Below, in pieces: positions 1 through 10,165 of a DNA stretch of 64,000 nt. This DNA comes from Bactericera cockerelli (lineage: Eukaryota > Arthropoda > Insecta > Hemiptera > Triozidae). A program made the position numbers and the translations under genes. Within the stretch, counting starts at the first letter, position 1. Every line of letters begins with the position of its first letter. The notes beneath the pieces are model-generated. The model did not search any database. It saw nothing but the letters and a program-made list of their open reading frames with translations, and was not told the DNA's origin. The stretch is taken from NCBI GenBank assembly GCA_024516035.1, contig CM044963.1, positions 25,377,935-25,441,934 on the forward strand, in the 5' to 3' direction.

Positions 1-669
1 ATTCAAATCTATTTGGAGACTTTCCACTTTCCAGCCATTACTCCGGGAGTGCTTTATTTTAAACAAAGCTGAAGCTCTAGAGACAAAGAGTCCCATTACG
101 CCAACGGTGTTAGGAATGGGTGAGGTGGGCCTTATTAATGGTGGGTCATTGGGAGAGTGGGTGTGGGAATGGGTATGCATTACACAAAGTCAATGAGGTG
201 TAAGACATCCCAATGAATAAATACATGTATCTAATGTATCTATGAATCCTTCCCTTTCTCTTTCGCGTTCTTTTCACCAATACTCTGACTTTCTCTCTGC
301 CTCGTTGCATTTATCTACCTCTCTTTTATTCATCTATTTTCATCTATATTGTGTCAATTTTCTCTGTATCAAACTGCCTCTCTTTAGGACTCTTTTTTTC
401 ACATAAAGCCTTTATTCTCTCTCTCCCTTGAATTCTCATTGAAATTTCCCTGATTCATTTTGTTCTCTTCTTCTAACTTTTTTTTCTCACCTATCCCTCT
501 CTTTTTTTTGTTTCTTTTCCTCTGCTTGATTGGCATTGACTCCTTTTCTTACCTTGTGGCCACTATCCTAAAACGGATTTTATCCACCATTTGAATTGTA
601 ACTTCTATCCTATCCCTCTCTCTCTATATCTTTGTCTATTTCTATTTTCTCTCTCTCATACGTATGTCT
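1..669. other. Non-coding, pyrimidine-rich flank
   Basis: No gene is visible. From about 240 the plus strand is dominated by T and C runs (CT/TTTC low complexity) with no sustained reading frame of protein-like composition. Confidence 0.6.
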
Positions 670-877
670 GTCCCGGTAGCTCAGTGGTAAAGGCGGCACT
701 CAGTGAATCTAGAAGTTCCAGAGGTCGTGGGTTCGAAACCCAGCCGGGACATGATAAGTTATCCTCCCATTTGGGATTTTTACCACATAATAATATGTCG
801 TGGGCTTACTGCTGGAATAATGGGACTTTAATAGTCCTAATCGGGCAGTTTAAATGAGGCGATATTATTATTATTTT
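670..877 (+). repeat. SINE-A copy 1 (tRNA-derived)
   Basis: A tRNA-like head has a perfect 7-bp acceptor pairing (GTCCCGG at 670-676 with CCGGGAC at 744-750), an A-box-like TAGCTCAGTGGTAAAGG and a B-box-like GGTTCGAAACC. It is followed by about 125 bp of unrelated body ending in an (ATT)n tail. A second copy with the same body and tail lies at 44352-44560, which makes this a dispersed SINE rather than a tRNA gene. The anticodon region is irregular, so the parent tRNA is uncertain. Confidence 0.75.
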
Positions 878-1436
878 CCCCTCCCTTCTATTATTCTCTT
901 TTGTTCTATAATTTTCTCTCTCCTTTGTATCCTACCACTTCTGTCCCCTTTGTATAGCCTCTATTGTCTCTCTCTCTACATCTTTTTTTAATATCTCTGG
1001 AATAGATGGAAAGCTGATCGCTTTGATGACTCTTTTTCTCTTTACATCTTCCTCTCACAATAATTTCTTTTCACCTTTATAATTATATTAAAAATAATAA
1101 TTATTTTTCTTTATTTTGTCTTTCCCTTTCTTTTCCTCTCTTCTCTTTCTTTCTTTCTTATTCTCTTTTCTTTTCCCTGTTTTCTGAATAATCCTCCTTT
1201 CTCTATGCTAGGCTCACTCTTACTATCTATCATTGTCATTTCAGTTCTCTATTTTTTCTGCTACCGTACGTCGCCCAACTTCTACTGCTCTCTCTCTCCC
1301 TTTCTCTCCTCTCTCCCTTTCTCTCCTCTCCACCTTTCTCTCCCACTGTCCTAAATGGCGAGGATTAAACTGTCCCATTCAGTTAAACAATCATATAAAT
1401 CCTACAGTGTTTTTTCCTTACCCCTATTGATCAGTG
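878..1436. other. CT-rich low-complexity DNA
   Basis: Mostly CTTT/CTCT-rich sequence. Open frames here are by-products of the simple sequence. No gene seen. Confidence 0.6.
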
Positions 1437-1475
1437 AGAAATTACGAAATGAGGGAGAGAGCGAGAGAGAGGGAT

Positions 1476-1510
<35 letters not shown>

Positions 1511-1800
1511 CGAGGGTGGAAAAATATAAAGAAAGATGAAAATAGAGTACTGTACAAGTATATGAGGATGAAAAACAGAGATGGAGAGAAAAAGAGATAA
1601 GTGGGTGATGTGGATAATGGTGGAAGAGAGGAAGAAAAACAAAGAGAGAGAGATAATCAAAGAGACAGGGAGAGAGAAAGAAAGAGAGAAGGGGACAAAG
1701 AGAGAGGGAGGGAGAGGGAGAGAGAGAGAGTGAGAGAGAGAGATGAAGACAGAGAAAGAGAGAGAGAAAGAGATATATATAAAGAGAGAGATAAAGCGAC
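1437..1800. repeat. (GA)n / GAGAGAAA polypurine microsatellite
   Basis: Nearly pure purine tract on the plus strand with several uninterrupted GA runs (for example about 1481-1510). It opens long Ser/Leu or Arg/Glu frames on both strands that are not genes. Confidence 0.9.
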
Positions 1801-2639
1801 AGCGATTTTTGGTTGGTTGCGTTCTTCAATGTTTAATTCAGCGTGTAATATAAACAATGGGACGATTATACTTTATTATACTACATTATAGTCTACACGG
1901 TACTTGTTTTGGCGATGTCCATTATCCCCAGATTTGGGCTGAATTATGGCCTGGCAATGTCATTATGGCCTCATTTAAATAATATTAATAATAATATTAC
2001 AGCATTATGAGCATTAGCACTAAAGATATTATATACTCTTGATGATTATATATTATACCGACTTTGATAGCAATTTTTAAGGCATTCAAAAAGCCATCTG
2101 TTTTTTTTTTCTCTTTATTTTACATAATATCGTCTTACCAGGAGGGCAATTCTATTTCGTACATAATATGATACATGTGTCTCCGATCTTTGAGTAAAGG
2201 AAGTTTGAGTAATTTTATTGTGATAACACGATTTTGATTAACACAAAAATGATAACAATCGATTTGGCTGTGGACTCGTAACCTGGAGATCGGGAGTTCG
2301 ATTCCCAAGCATTGGAAGTTATTTGATAAGTAACCACTAGTTTGGACAATAGTGAGTTCACAAACCTAATATATTCATGAGAATACTGATGAAGAAAATA
2401 CGATGACTCATCTGTTTCTGGACTTTATGAACACACTGTATGCAAGAGAAACAATTTTATTACTAGATGATTTCCAAATTCTGTTAGAAAATAATGAAGA
2501 ATAACCTACCTAATGAAGACTGAGTCATAGGTAAGAAAATAAATTAGAGGAGACACCTGGAGCACTTCTAGGGAAAACCATTTTTCAAGACGGGGTCGAC
2601 ATACTCGCTCCCAATATACCTCCCATTCTGTTATTTCCC
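1801..2639. other. Intergenic DNA with a degenerate SINE-B head
   Basis: AT-rich with no gene. At about 2264-2318 a decayed tRNA-like stretch (GTGGACTCGTAACCTGGAGA, then a TTCGATTCCC B box) matches SINE-B. It is preceded by the GTGATAACACGATTTTGATT type sequence normally found at the SINE-B 3' end, so pieces of two copies may be present. Confidence 0.5.
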
Positions 2640-2878
2640 AAAGGTAACGGAAGGAGGCGGAGGTAGGGAGGCGAAGGTAGGGAGGCGAAGGAGTAGGAGT
2701 AAGGGAGGGGAAGGAGAAGGAGGAGGAGGAGGAGTAAGGGACGGGAAGGAGGAGGAGGAGGAGTAAGGGAGGGGAAGGAGGAGGAGTAAGGGAGGGGAAG
2801 GAGGAGGAGTAAGGGAGGGGAAGGAGGAGGAAGAGGAAGAGTAGGAAAGAGGAGGAGGTAGAGGGGAAGGAGGAGGAA
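2640..2878. repeat. GGA-rich minisatellite (GGAGGAGGAGTAAGGGAGGG)
   Basis: Tandem, imperfect units of roughly 20-27 bp built from GGAGGAGTAAGGGAGGGGAA. The minus strand is a matching CCT-rich tract with Ser/Pro/Leu-rich pseudo-ORFs. Confidence 0.85.
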
Positions 2879-3375
2879 GCAGAAACATTAATCTTCCAGA
2901 TTCTGTTTGAGAACAATATACTTTATTTACCCTTAAAACAGAGGTTGAGAAGAACATTATATCCACCCACCCATTACCCATATGTATACCTAGCCTTACA
3001 CTGCTGAGAGGGTAGGTCTACCTAGACGCTTTTCATACGAAAGAAAGCAATTCATGCTGACAGAAGTGCAGGAACTCAACGTGAGTATACTGACAATAGA
3101 TACAACAACATAATTAATGTTAAAGTGAGCAAAAATAATCTCTTTATACATTTTTATAAAACTCAAATCTGTGTGTATCAGCTTTCTATCCAGCCCAAGG
3201 GTAACACATAATGCCTATCTCAGCTATCCATAAAGCCTAAATGTAACATTTGGGCTTTAGTAAGTAATGTGATGGAAAATTACTTACATCTCCCGAAAAG
3301 TACAACAGTACTTGAGAAAGGCGATTTGGAGTTACTACGACATCACAATAATACTTTACTTGTTATTATAATATA
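2879..3375. other. No gene seen
   Basis: AT-rich unique-looking sequence; no ORF, RNA gene or clear repeat recognised. Confidence 0.5.
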
Positions 3376-3640
3376 TTTTTAGTCATTGTGGCAGAGTAAG
3401 TTAGCGCGCTTGGCATTGCACGCACGGTGTCTCGGGTTCGATCCCCAGCGGGGCAGGAATTTTTCTTCTCTGTACTTGAGTGTTCGAGGTGTACTCATAC
3501 CTCGTGAGGAAAAATGAGTATCAGCGTTAATGTTAGCAGAGACTTGTGGCGGAATTATAGACAAAAAAGAGATATTGGGAAATTAAAGATACGGAAAAGT
3601 CCTATAATTCTGCACTACCCACAAAAAGAAACACATTATT
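3376..3640 (+). repeat. SINE-D copy 1 (tRNA-derived)
   Basis: The tRNA-like head contains GCGCGCTTGGCATTGCACGC and the B box GGTTCGATCCCC. The body includes ACTCATACCTCGTGAGGAAA and ends near CTGCACTACCCAC, followed by an ATT-rich tail. The same body and end occur at 4662-4960. Confidence 0.65.
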
Positions 3641-4377
3641 ATTATTGTTATTTAATATTAAAAATGTGATAGTAGTAATAATAATAATAAAAGATAGGGG
3701 CTGAGTCTCCCGGGTATTTTTTTCTCATTTTATTCTTGCTATCAATCATCCCGCCTATCTTCAATCTGAACACACTTTGAAACCTTTCTTCAATACAAAT
3801 AATTTCTGGAATAATTTCTGGAAACGAAAATATATTCAATAAAGTGAGGCATGGCCGTAACTTTAAAGGCGTTCACCTTATACATAATTTATGTATGAAA
3901 AATGGTACGTACATATTTTTATACAATTTATTATTTAGGACAAAAAGCTTTTGGTTTTTATTTTGGGAGGGGTTTGGGGTTTGTGTTGTTAGGATGTTAA
4001 GAATTTGAGAACAATATTTATGATTTACATTAAAGTCAAAAGTTTTATCTTGGTCAAGTTTTATTCAGACCAAGTTTTTTATTTTTTTTCTTTCACAAGG
4101 CAAGTTCTCATGGTTAAAGTGGTACCTCGTAATATTGGTTTAAGAAAAATAGGGCAAAATGTGGCGGTGCGAAGGTAGATGGGAGGGGGGGGGGGGGTGG
4201 ATAATTTCTAGAAGCATCTGTTCTATGCAGAGTTTGAATTCCTCAAGTTGTGGTTTGGACTTTGCATATTTTATCCTTCTTAAGATATGCGTCTTACTTG
4301 GCTTGCTTCCTTTTACGCGGAATACTTCTCGTACAGGGTTTGAAAGTTTCTGGTGTTTTTCTAGACCTTTTGTCGAG
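3641..4377. other. AT-rich DNA, no gene seen
   Basis: Contains short ATA/ATT repeats near 3664-3690 and a homopolymeric G run at about 4186-4197. The short frames over this stretch have no recognisable domain. Confidence 0.5.
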
Positions 4378-4492
4378 AAAAAATATTCTTCTTTGCAATA
4401 GACGATAAATTTAATTAGAGAAGAAATGTAAAAAAAAATATTCTTTTTTGCAATAGTCGATAAATTTATTTAGAGAAAAATGTAATCAGATA
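4378..4492. repeat. 55-bp tandem duplication
   Basis: AAATATTCTT-CTTTGCAATAG starts at 4381 and is repeated from 4436 with a few substitutions (period 55 bp). Each unit includes CGATAAATTTA. Confidence 0.7.
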
Positions 4493-4661
4493 GTTTTTTC
4501 CCCCTAAAATGATACTTCGTAATAATTATTACATTATTTGATCAGAAATAATTAAAAAAGTACCTAAAAAATTTACATGAATAAAAATTCTAAGGACCGA
4601 ATTCCTTTGATTTGATTTCTTCTAAGATATTACTAGCAAAGATCACTCGTGTATAATAATC

Positions 4662-4960
4662 ACCCTGTTTAGTAGTCACATGACATAGTCACTGGGATTG
4701 CACGCACGGTGACCTAGGTTCGATACCCATTATGGTACAAATGTTTCTATTCTACATTTGGATGTACAAGGTCCACTCATACCTCGTGAGGAAAAATGAG
4801 TAGTTACTTGTATGAATAACGGCAACTGGGGGCATTACCAGACTATAAAGCAGAAAAAAAAAAAATTATTTGGTCTAGAAATGTGGTGGAGACTCTTGGT
4901 AATGCTGCACTACCCACATCAAATGTGAAGAGGCTTTGAGATTCACCACAAACAAATCAT
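4662..4960 (+). repeat. SINE-D copy 2 (tRNA-derived)
   Basis: Shares TTGCACGCACGGTG, a GGTTCGATACCC B box and ACTCATACCTCGTGAGGAAA with the copy at 3376. It extends further 3' (GGTGGAGACTCTTGGTAA, then CACTACCCAC) and ends near TTCACCACAAA. A 3' fragment of the same family is at 10103-10165. Confidence 0.65.
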
Positions 4961-5528
4961 ACTTGAACTTTGATTACCCTGTATGGAAAGCATAGTATCC
5001 ATTTTTTTCCAACATTTCTCGCAAAGTTTATACATGGATATTAACCACCCTGTATAAGACCCACTTTTTCCTCTCCATTGTACTCACACTTCTGCTTTTT
5101 CAACCTCTTTGCAACTTTTCTTTACCATCTTCATAATCTTTTGATCTCTTTTCTTTTAATCCTGCTTCTTCTCTCTCTCTCTCTCTCCCTCTCTCTTTCT
5201 CTCTTTCTCTTTCTCTCTCTCATTTTATTGCCAGCTAAAAGCAAAAATGTAAATGAAAGGCCAATTTATTACTCCTACGCTACAAAGGTATTAAATGAAT
5301 CAGACGACTTCGATCCAAAATTTACGTGAACCTAGTTAGAGCGCCGCACCGTAAAATAAAAAAGAATTTAAAAAAAAAACTTTCTCTACAACTAGGGAAA
5401 GTGGTTTACTTAATCCGTATTTTTTTTCTAACCAAAGTTAACCAAACTGGAATAAAATGAACTAAACTGGAATCAAGTCATTTTTCTTTTGGAAGGGGAA
5501 ATTTTTCCTCTTTCATCTTCCAGTTTGA
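4961..5528. other. Intergenic DNA with a (CT)n tract
   Basis: A CT/CTTT microsatellite occupies about 5171-5222. No gene is seen. Confidence 0.55.
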
Positions 5529-7287
5529 TTAACCCTTCTGTCAAGAATCAGGTCTGGCCAGACCTTTCGCATTTTCAAGGTAGTTTTTCTCACTGATAAG
5601 ACGATCATGGGTCAACAATATTCTCTGACTTCCAAGAAAAGGTTACTTCTTGTGCCATCCAAATTAAAAATAGCTCGAATTCTTTAATTTGGGGGCGCAC
5701 CGTGGGAAATACCGAAATTACCCTTCTTAGCCAGGTAAAGGTCTGGCTGGACCTACAGATATTTCTTCAACTGTGTAGTAGTTCCATTCAGTTTTTTAGC
5801 AGTTTCAATATTATTTTTGATCGTGAAACATCTTCTAACTTTGTGTTTGCATTTATCTATGCCGTATTTTTCATTTCTATTCAAAATTTAATAATCTATT
5901 CCATAACATCTTAACATTTTTTCAATTATGTCTGCTACTTATTGTAAAAGTGAAAGTCCTAGATGGAAACGAATGTCAAAGGAGGAAAAAGAATAGTACA
6001 TAGATGAACTTTCACGTGCAAGTGAGGACGAAGAAACTCCATTGACTCATGAAGTTGAAAATGAAGAGAGGGAAGATGAAGATTACATTCCAGCAGACGA
6101 CATCTATGCATCAGATGAGGAACATGAAGCACTTCTGGAGACCCAAATTGATAGTGATTCTGAAATGGAAGATGAGCTTTCAATAAATACGTAGGCAGAA
6201 TGTTAACAATCAAAGTCTGGAAACCAATGGTACAAAATCCCTCCTTCAACAGGTCGAATACGAGCGCACAACGTTGTTCGCATAGGAACCAAAGGAACTA
6301 AACGAACAGTAAACATTTCCAGTTTTTTTTTCTATTTTCAAATCCTTTATGTCAGAAGTAATAATTTCCATTATTGTCCGAGAGACAAACAGAGCAAACT
6401 TTAGTTCAAAAAAAAAAAAAAGAAAAAAAATGGACAAGACCGAGATATCTTTTGCTGGCTGCTGGCCGAAATCATGCTAACATGGTTCACACAAAAGAGT
6501 TATGGCAAACATCAAGCGATCCCGTTTTCCGTGCAACAATGTCTAGATAGATTTTGGGCCTTTTCTCGTTTTATCAGATTTGATAATCAAGTTACGAGAC
6601 TTGAGAGACAAAAACAAGACAAAGCTGCTGCCATAAGAGACATTTGGAAAATGTTGAACAAAAAACTTCAGGATAACCATACACCTTCTGAAGAAGTCAC
6701 AGTTGATGAGCAACTTTTCCGCTATAGGGTCAAGACAAAGTTCACTCAGTATATTCCCTCCAAGCCGGCAAAATACGGGATCAAAGTGTGGTGGGTCTGT
6801 GACTCTACCACTGGATATTTTTGTAGAGGAATTATTTACACCGGAAAAGAAGTTGGGGAACTGAGGGAGATGAACTAAGGCCAGAGAGTACTACTGGAGC
6901 TGTCTGAATCGTATAAGTCAAGCGGAAGGACTATTATTGCTGATAACTTCTTCACAACTCTTGACTGTGTAAGGATACTTCAATCAAAAGGACTTGCTTT
7001 CGTTGGAACACTGATAAAAAATAAAACCTATGATCCTGTTGAAATCTCCCTGCACGAGACCGACTAGTGTGCTCGACAGAATTTGAATTTTTTTACTAGT
7101 AAATATGAATTATAATTTATTCTGTAAAGCATTTATGTAAATAATATTGCTGAAAAAGTAATATCTGTTTGATTATTTCATTTGTTTTTATTAATTTCCT
7201 TAAAATAAGCGATTTTAAAGTATAAGGTCTGGCCAGACCTTATTCAGGACGGAAGGTAAAAAATCTTGTACCTGACAGAAGGGTTAA
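5529..7287 (+). mobile_element. piggyBac-like DNA transposon, degenerate
   Basis: TTAA target duplications (5529-5532 and 7284-7287) flank 11-bp perfect terminal inverted repeats, CCCTTCTGTCA at the left and TGACAGAAGGG at the right. Just inside each end lies the same 16-bp palindrome AGGTCTGGCCAGACCT (5550-5565 and 7225-7240). A related copy, AGGTCTGGCTGGACCT, lies near 5738. Between them are remains of a transposase with the DDE_Tnp_1_7 (piggyBac) signature. Total length about 1.76 kb is shorter than an autonomous element, because the C-terminal part of the gene is missing. Confidence 0.9.
5928..7067 (+). pseudogene. piggyBac-like transposase pseudogene
   Basis: The ATG at 5928 opens an acidic N-terminus typical of piggyBac proteins (EDEDYIPADDIYASDEE), with a stop after about 22 codons and others near 6190. 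The best block starts at 6474: VDEQLFRYR, YIPSKPAKYGIKVWWVCDS (first catalytic Asp region) and GYFCRGIIYTGKE. It is cut by an in-frame TAA at 6876-6878 and continues in the same frame with IIADNFFTTLDCVRILQSKG (second Asp region), ending at TAG 7065-7067. The third catalytic Asp and the C-terminal Cys-rich domain are absent. A poly-A/T stretch at 6320-6430 also disrupts the reading frame. The gene cannot encode an active enzyme; the ends could still be mobilised in trans. Confidence 0.85.
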
Positions 7288-7736
7288 CCAAAATGGAAGT
7301 AGAAAATTCTTGATTCCACTTCTTTTATAGGTTAAGTAAATTGTTTATCTTTAAAAGTACCAAAACGCATTTTTCTTTCACGAATGTGGTGAAGTTGACC
7401 TTGATGTCAAAAATGACCCTCGAACTAACAACCTGCAGGTTACGAGTCCATTGCCTTTTGAGTCTTAAAATTCACAGTGAAACTTTTACTGTCATAACAA
7501 AATTTTAACTTTTTAGGTGTTACCGTTTCAGTGATAACGGCTATCAGTGAATGCTCTCAGATTTAATATAAATATTAATATACATGAATATACCAAATCT
7601 TTCAACACTATGTGATGTATGTGGCACAGACTTCACCATCACCCATGCACTCAACTGTAAGAAAGTTGGTCTTATAAAATATGGACAGTATGGACACGAT
7701 CAACACAGGGACTTTTGTGCTGCATGTCCTAATTAA
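7288..7736. other. Intergenic DNA with an inverted SINE-B fragment
   Basis: The reverse complement of about 7408-7475 reads GGACTCGTAACCTGCAGG followed by a degenerate TTCGAGGGTC B box, matching SINE-B on the minus strand. Otherwise there is nothing. Confidence 0.5.
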
Positions 7737-7785
7737 AGGGCGGGGTTATTGCCTATGGCAATCTCTTCCTCCCAACCCTTGAACT
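7737..7785 (-). repeat. Palindromic LINE 3'-end motif, copy 1
   Basis: The sequence GGGGTTATTGCCTATGGCAA followed by TCTCTTCCTCCCAACCCTT recurs, diverged, at 13073-13129, 22196-22238, 23586-23640, 28978-29006, 41994-42036 and 60947-60985. The full-length neighbours suggest that it is the 3' end of a TAA-tailed retroelement read on the minus strand here. Confidence 0.5.
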
Positions 7786-8666
7786 TGGGTCGGAACTGGA
7801 CCTGGTGGACTGCTATGGGACCCAGGTGTGGTTTTCTTAAGCAATGTCGCGGAGGAAACAAGGAGAGGGAAGCTATTATTAAGAAGGAGAGAGGAAATAG
7901 AGAAAAACAGAGAATATAAAGCAGGAAGGAGAGAGATTAAGATAGGATACAAAGAGAACTTAGGAGAAAGATAAAGCGGGTGGAGAGAGAGCATAAAAGG
8001 AATGAAAGAGAGAAAGAAAAGAAAAAAACAAAGGGAGAGAGAAGTTAGTAATTTTATGATCTTTAGAAAAATACTAAAATGCATCAGTTTTTAGAGCCTT
8101 CTTAACTTGGCGATATTGTTTTCAACAAGTGAAACTTAGTTTCCTGAGTATTATTATTTTGCTGAGAGGAATAAAATAAAAAGAACTCATAAAATAACTA
8201 TAAAAAATCGTAAAGAAATCTTGAAATATCGTTAACGTCCAGGGTTATTTTAACATGTTGACTGCCAAGGTTATTGCTGACATTTTACCCGTACACTACG
8301 GTTACTCAGTGAAAGCGGCATCATTCTGTCACACATATCGTGTAACATGGCAGTCAATGTGTTGAAGTAGAAACCTCCAAAACAGGGAAATATTGCCGGT
8401 CCTCTAAATCCTTGTTTATACAGATTCGACTACAATATTATATTATTATCTGCTACCGTTTTAGCTCTTTTATGAAACTGACAACCCGGAGAGCCCTCCT
8501 CGTCAAAATGTCAGAAACACACAGATTTCATGTTTAGTCATTAAAGAGATTCCTAAACAAATTAAAATTTAATTTAAAATTAAAAAAGACCATGTTTTGT
8601 AAAAATCCAACGATACAATGCGGGCTAGTTTCAAGAATTTATAGAAGCCCTGTATAGTGTATAGTA
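7786..8666. other. Purine-rich then AT-rich DNA
   Basis: 7850-8045 is AG-rich low-complexity sequence. 8046-8666 is AT-rich without a gene. Confidence 0.5.
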
Positions 8667-9459
8667 AAGTCTCACCCAGGCCTGGGTTTCTCGAATGTGA
8701 CCCAAAATATCAAGAAACGCAAAAATTCGTATTAATTTATTTGTAAGGGGATTAGTTTCAAGCAAAAAAATTGTCTACATGGCCCCAGTCAGGCTGGGCA
8801 ATGTGGGCATGGACCAACTTTAAAATCAATAGAATGGTACGTTGCTTGGCAATTTTTTGTAAAGTTCTCACCAAGAAAAGTTCACTGCAACAAATTTCAG
8901 GGAACTCACTGTTCTCGAGATGCAGGGTCGGACATCCTGGGTAATATCCATATATTTTGACCTATAACTCGTTAATGGTATGTTTCAAAAAGATGAAACT
9001 TGTTGATAATAACTGCTTATGGCGAGACATATCGAACTAGTTATAACTCGATTTCGTCAGCCAGCCGGACGAACAGCCGGAAAAGTTTTAACGAAAAAAC
9101 AAATCGAGATATAGAAAATGGCTGTATGGGTTGTTTTTGCCCAATGCCAAAAAAAAAAAAAAAAAAATCGAGTTATAACTTCTTCGCAAGGGCTTGTCAT
9201 AAGGAGTTATAAAAAAAATCTAGAGAACGGTAAGTCATATTTCACTGAAATTTATTGCAATGAACTTTTCTCAATGAGACCTCTAAAACAATGTGCCACA
9301 CGATGTACCATTCTAATTAACATTTTAAGCCCAGCCTGACTGGGGCCGTGTATGCTTTTTTTGCTTGAAACTAATCCCCCTAAAAATAAAGAAATACGGA
9401 TTTTTGAGTTTTTTGATATTTTCAGTTGTTTTCAAGAAACTCAGGTCTGGGTGAGACTT
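8667..9459. mobile_element. Foldback / long-TIR non-autonomous DNA element
   Basis: The left end AAGTCTCACCCAGGCCTGGG is the inverted complement of the right end CAGGTCTGGGTGAGACTT. Similarity between the arms continues inward for about 260 bp (both contain GGGGATTAGTTTCAAGCAAA, GGCCCCAGTCAGGCTGGGC and AAAAGTTCAYTGCAA). The core holds ATAACTCG/CGAGTTAT repeats and a 19-A run but no ORF. Flanks share a loose GAAGCCCTGTATAG / GAAAGCCCTTTATAG similarity that may be the target duplication. Superfamily unknown. Confidence 0.75.
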
Positions 9460-9896
9460 CATGAAAGCCCTTTATAGCTGCTAAAACAAAGGCTTTGTTT
9501 CACGGACTTGTCTTCAATCTTCAAATTGCAACCAGAACCCAAAAGCCGTACTTCGAATCTCACGCATGGAAAATACCTATTTATGAAAATTCGTAAAGGA
9601 TGTTGGAATAAGACTGTATGAGTCATCAGGAGAGAAAAGGTCAACCTCCTTTTTGAAACAGAGTATTTCTCTGTGTATCCAGAGAGGAAATGCAGTAGCT
9701 GTGATGGGCACAGTACCTCGTTCCCCAGACTTGGAAGTAATTTTTTGTATCTTATAAATAGTTAAAATCATTTTTTGTTGTTGATATTTAAGTTGTCAAA
9801 CAAATATAAACCGTTTGTATGTAAACTTCATTTATGAAAATAGTTCATATGTTTAAAAAAATGAACATTGAACGAGTGACGACATTGCTAGAGTGG
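9460..9896. other. No gene seen
   Basis: AT-rich sequence without a recognisable domain or repeat. Confidence 0.5.
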
Positions 9897-10095
9897 AAAG
9901 ATGACGTTTAGAAGATGAAGTTGAAGTTTAGCTAAGATGAAGATGAAGTTTAGATAAATGAAGATGAAGTTTAGAAGATGAAGATGAAGTTTAGATAAAT
10001 GAAGATGAAGTTTAGATAAATGAAGATGAAGTTTATATGAATGAAGATGAAGTTTATATAAATGAAGATGAAGTTTAGATAAATGAAATTTAGAA
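9897..10095. repeat. 21-bp minisatellite (GATGAAGTTTAGATAAATGAA)
   Basis: About nine imperfect units of 21 bp. Because the unit is a multiple of three, the minus strand reads as a heptapeptide array (LHLHLSK type). There is no evidence of a real gene. Confidence 0.85.
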
Positions 10096-10102
10096 TTTAC
10101 AA

Positions 10103-10165
10103 AAGTGGTGGAGACCCTTGGTAACGCTACCCACAAAGATTGTAAAGAAGCTTCACCACAAAGAA
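10103..10165 (+). repeat. SINE-D 3' fragment
   Basis: GTGGTGGAGACCCTTGGTAA, then CTACCCACAAAG and GCTTCACCACAAAG, match the 3' end of the SINE-D copy at 4662-4960. Confidence 0.55.

Noticed and set aside
670..751. A functional tRNA gene
   Set aside because: The acceptor stem pairs, but the anticodon arm is irregular and the sequence continues into a body shared with 44352-44562; it is a SINE head.
1431..1891. Long Ser/Leu- or Arg/Glu-rich open frames on both strands
   Set aside because: They are translations of a GA/CT microsatellite, as are those at 23376-23570, 26541-26939, 27927-28670, 32892-33275, 38527-38907 and 39464-40078.
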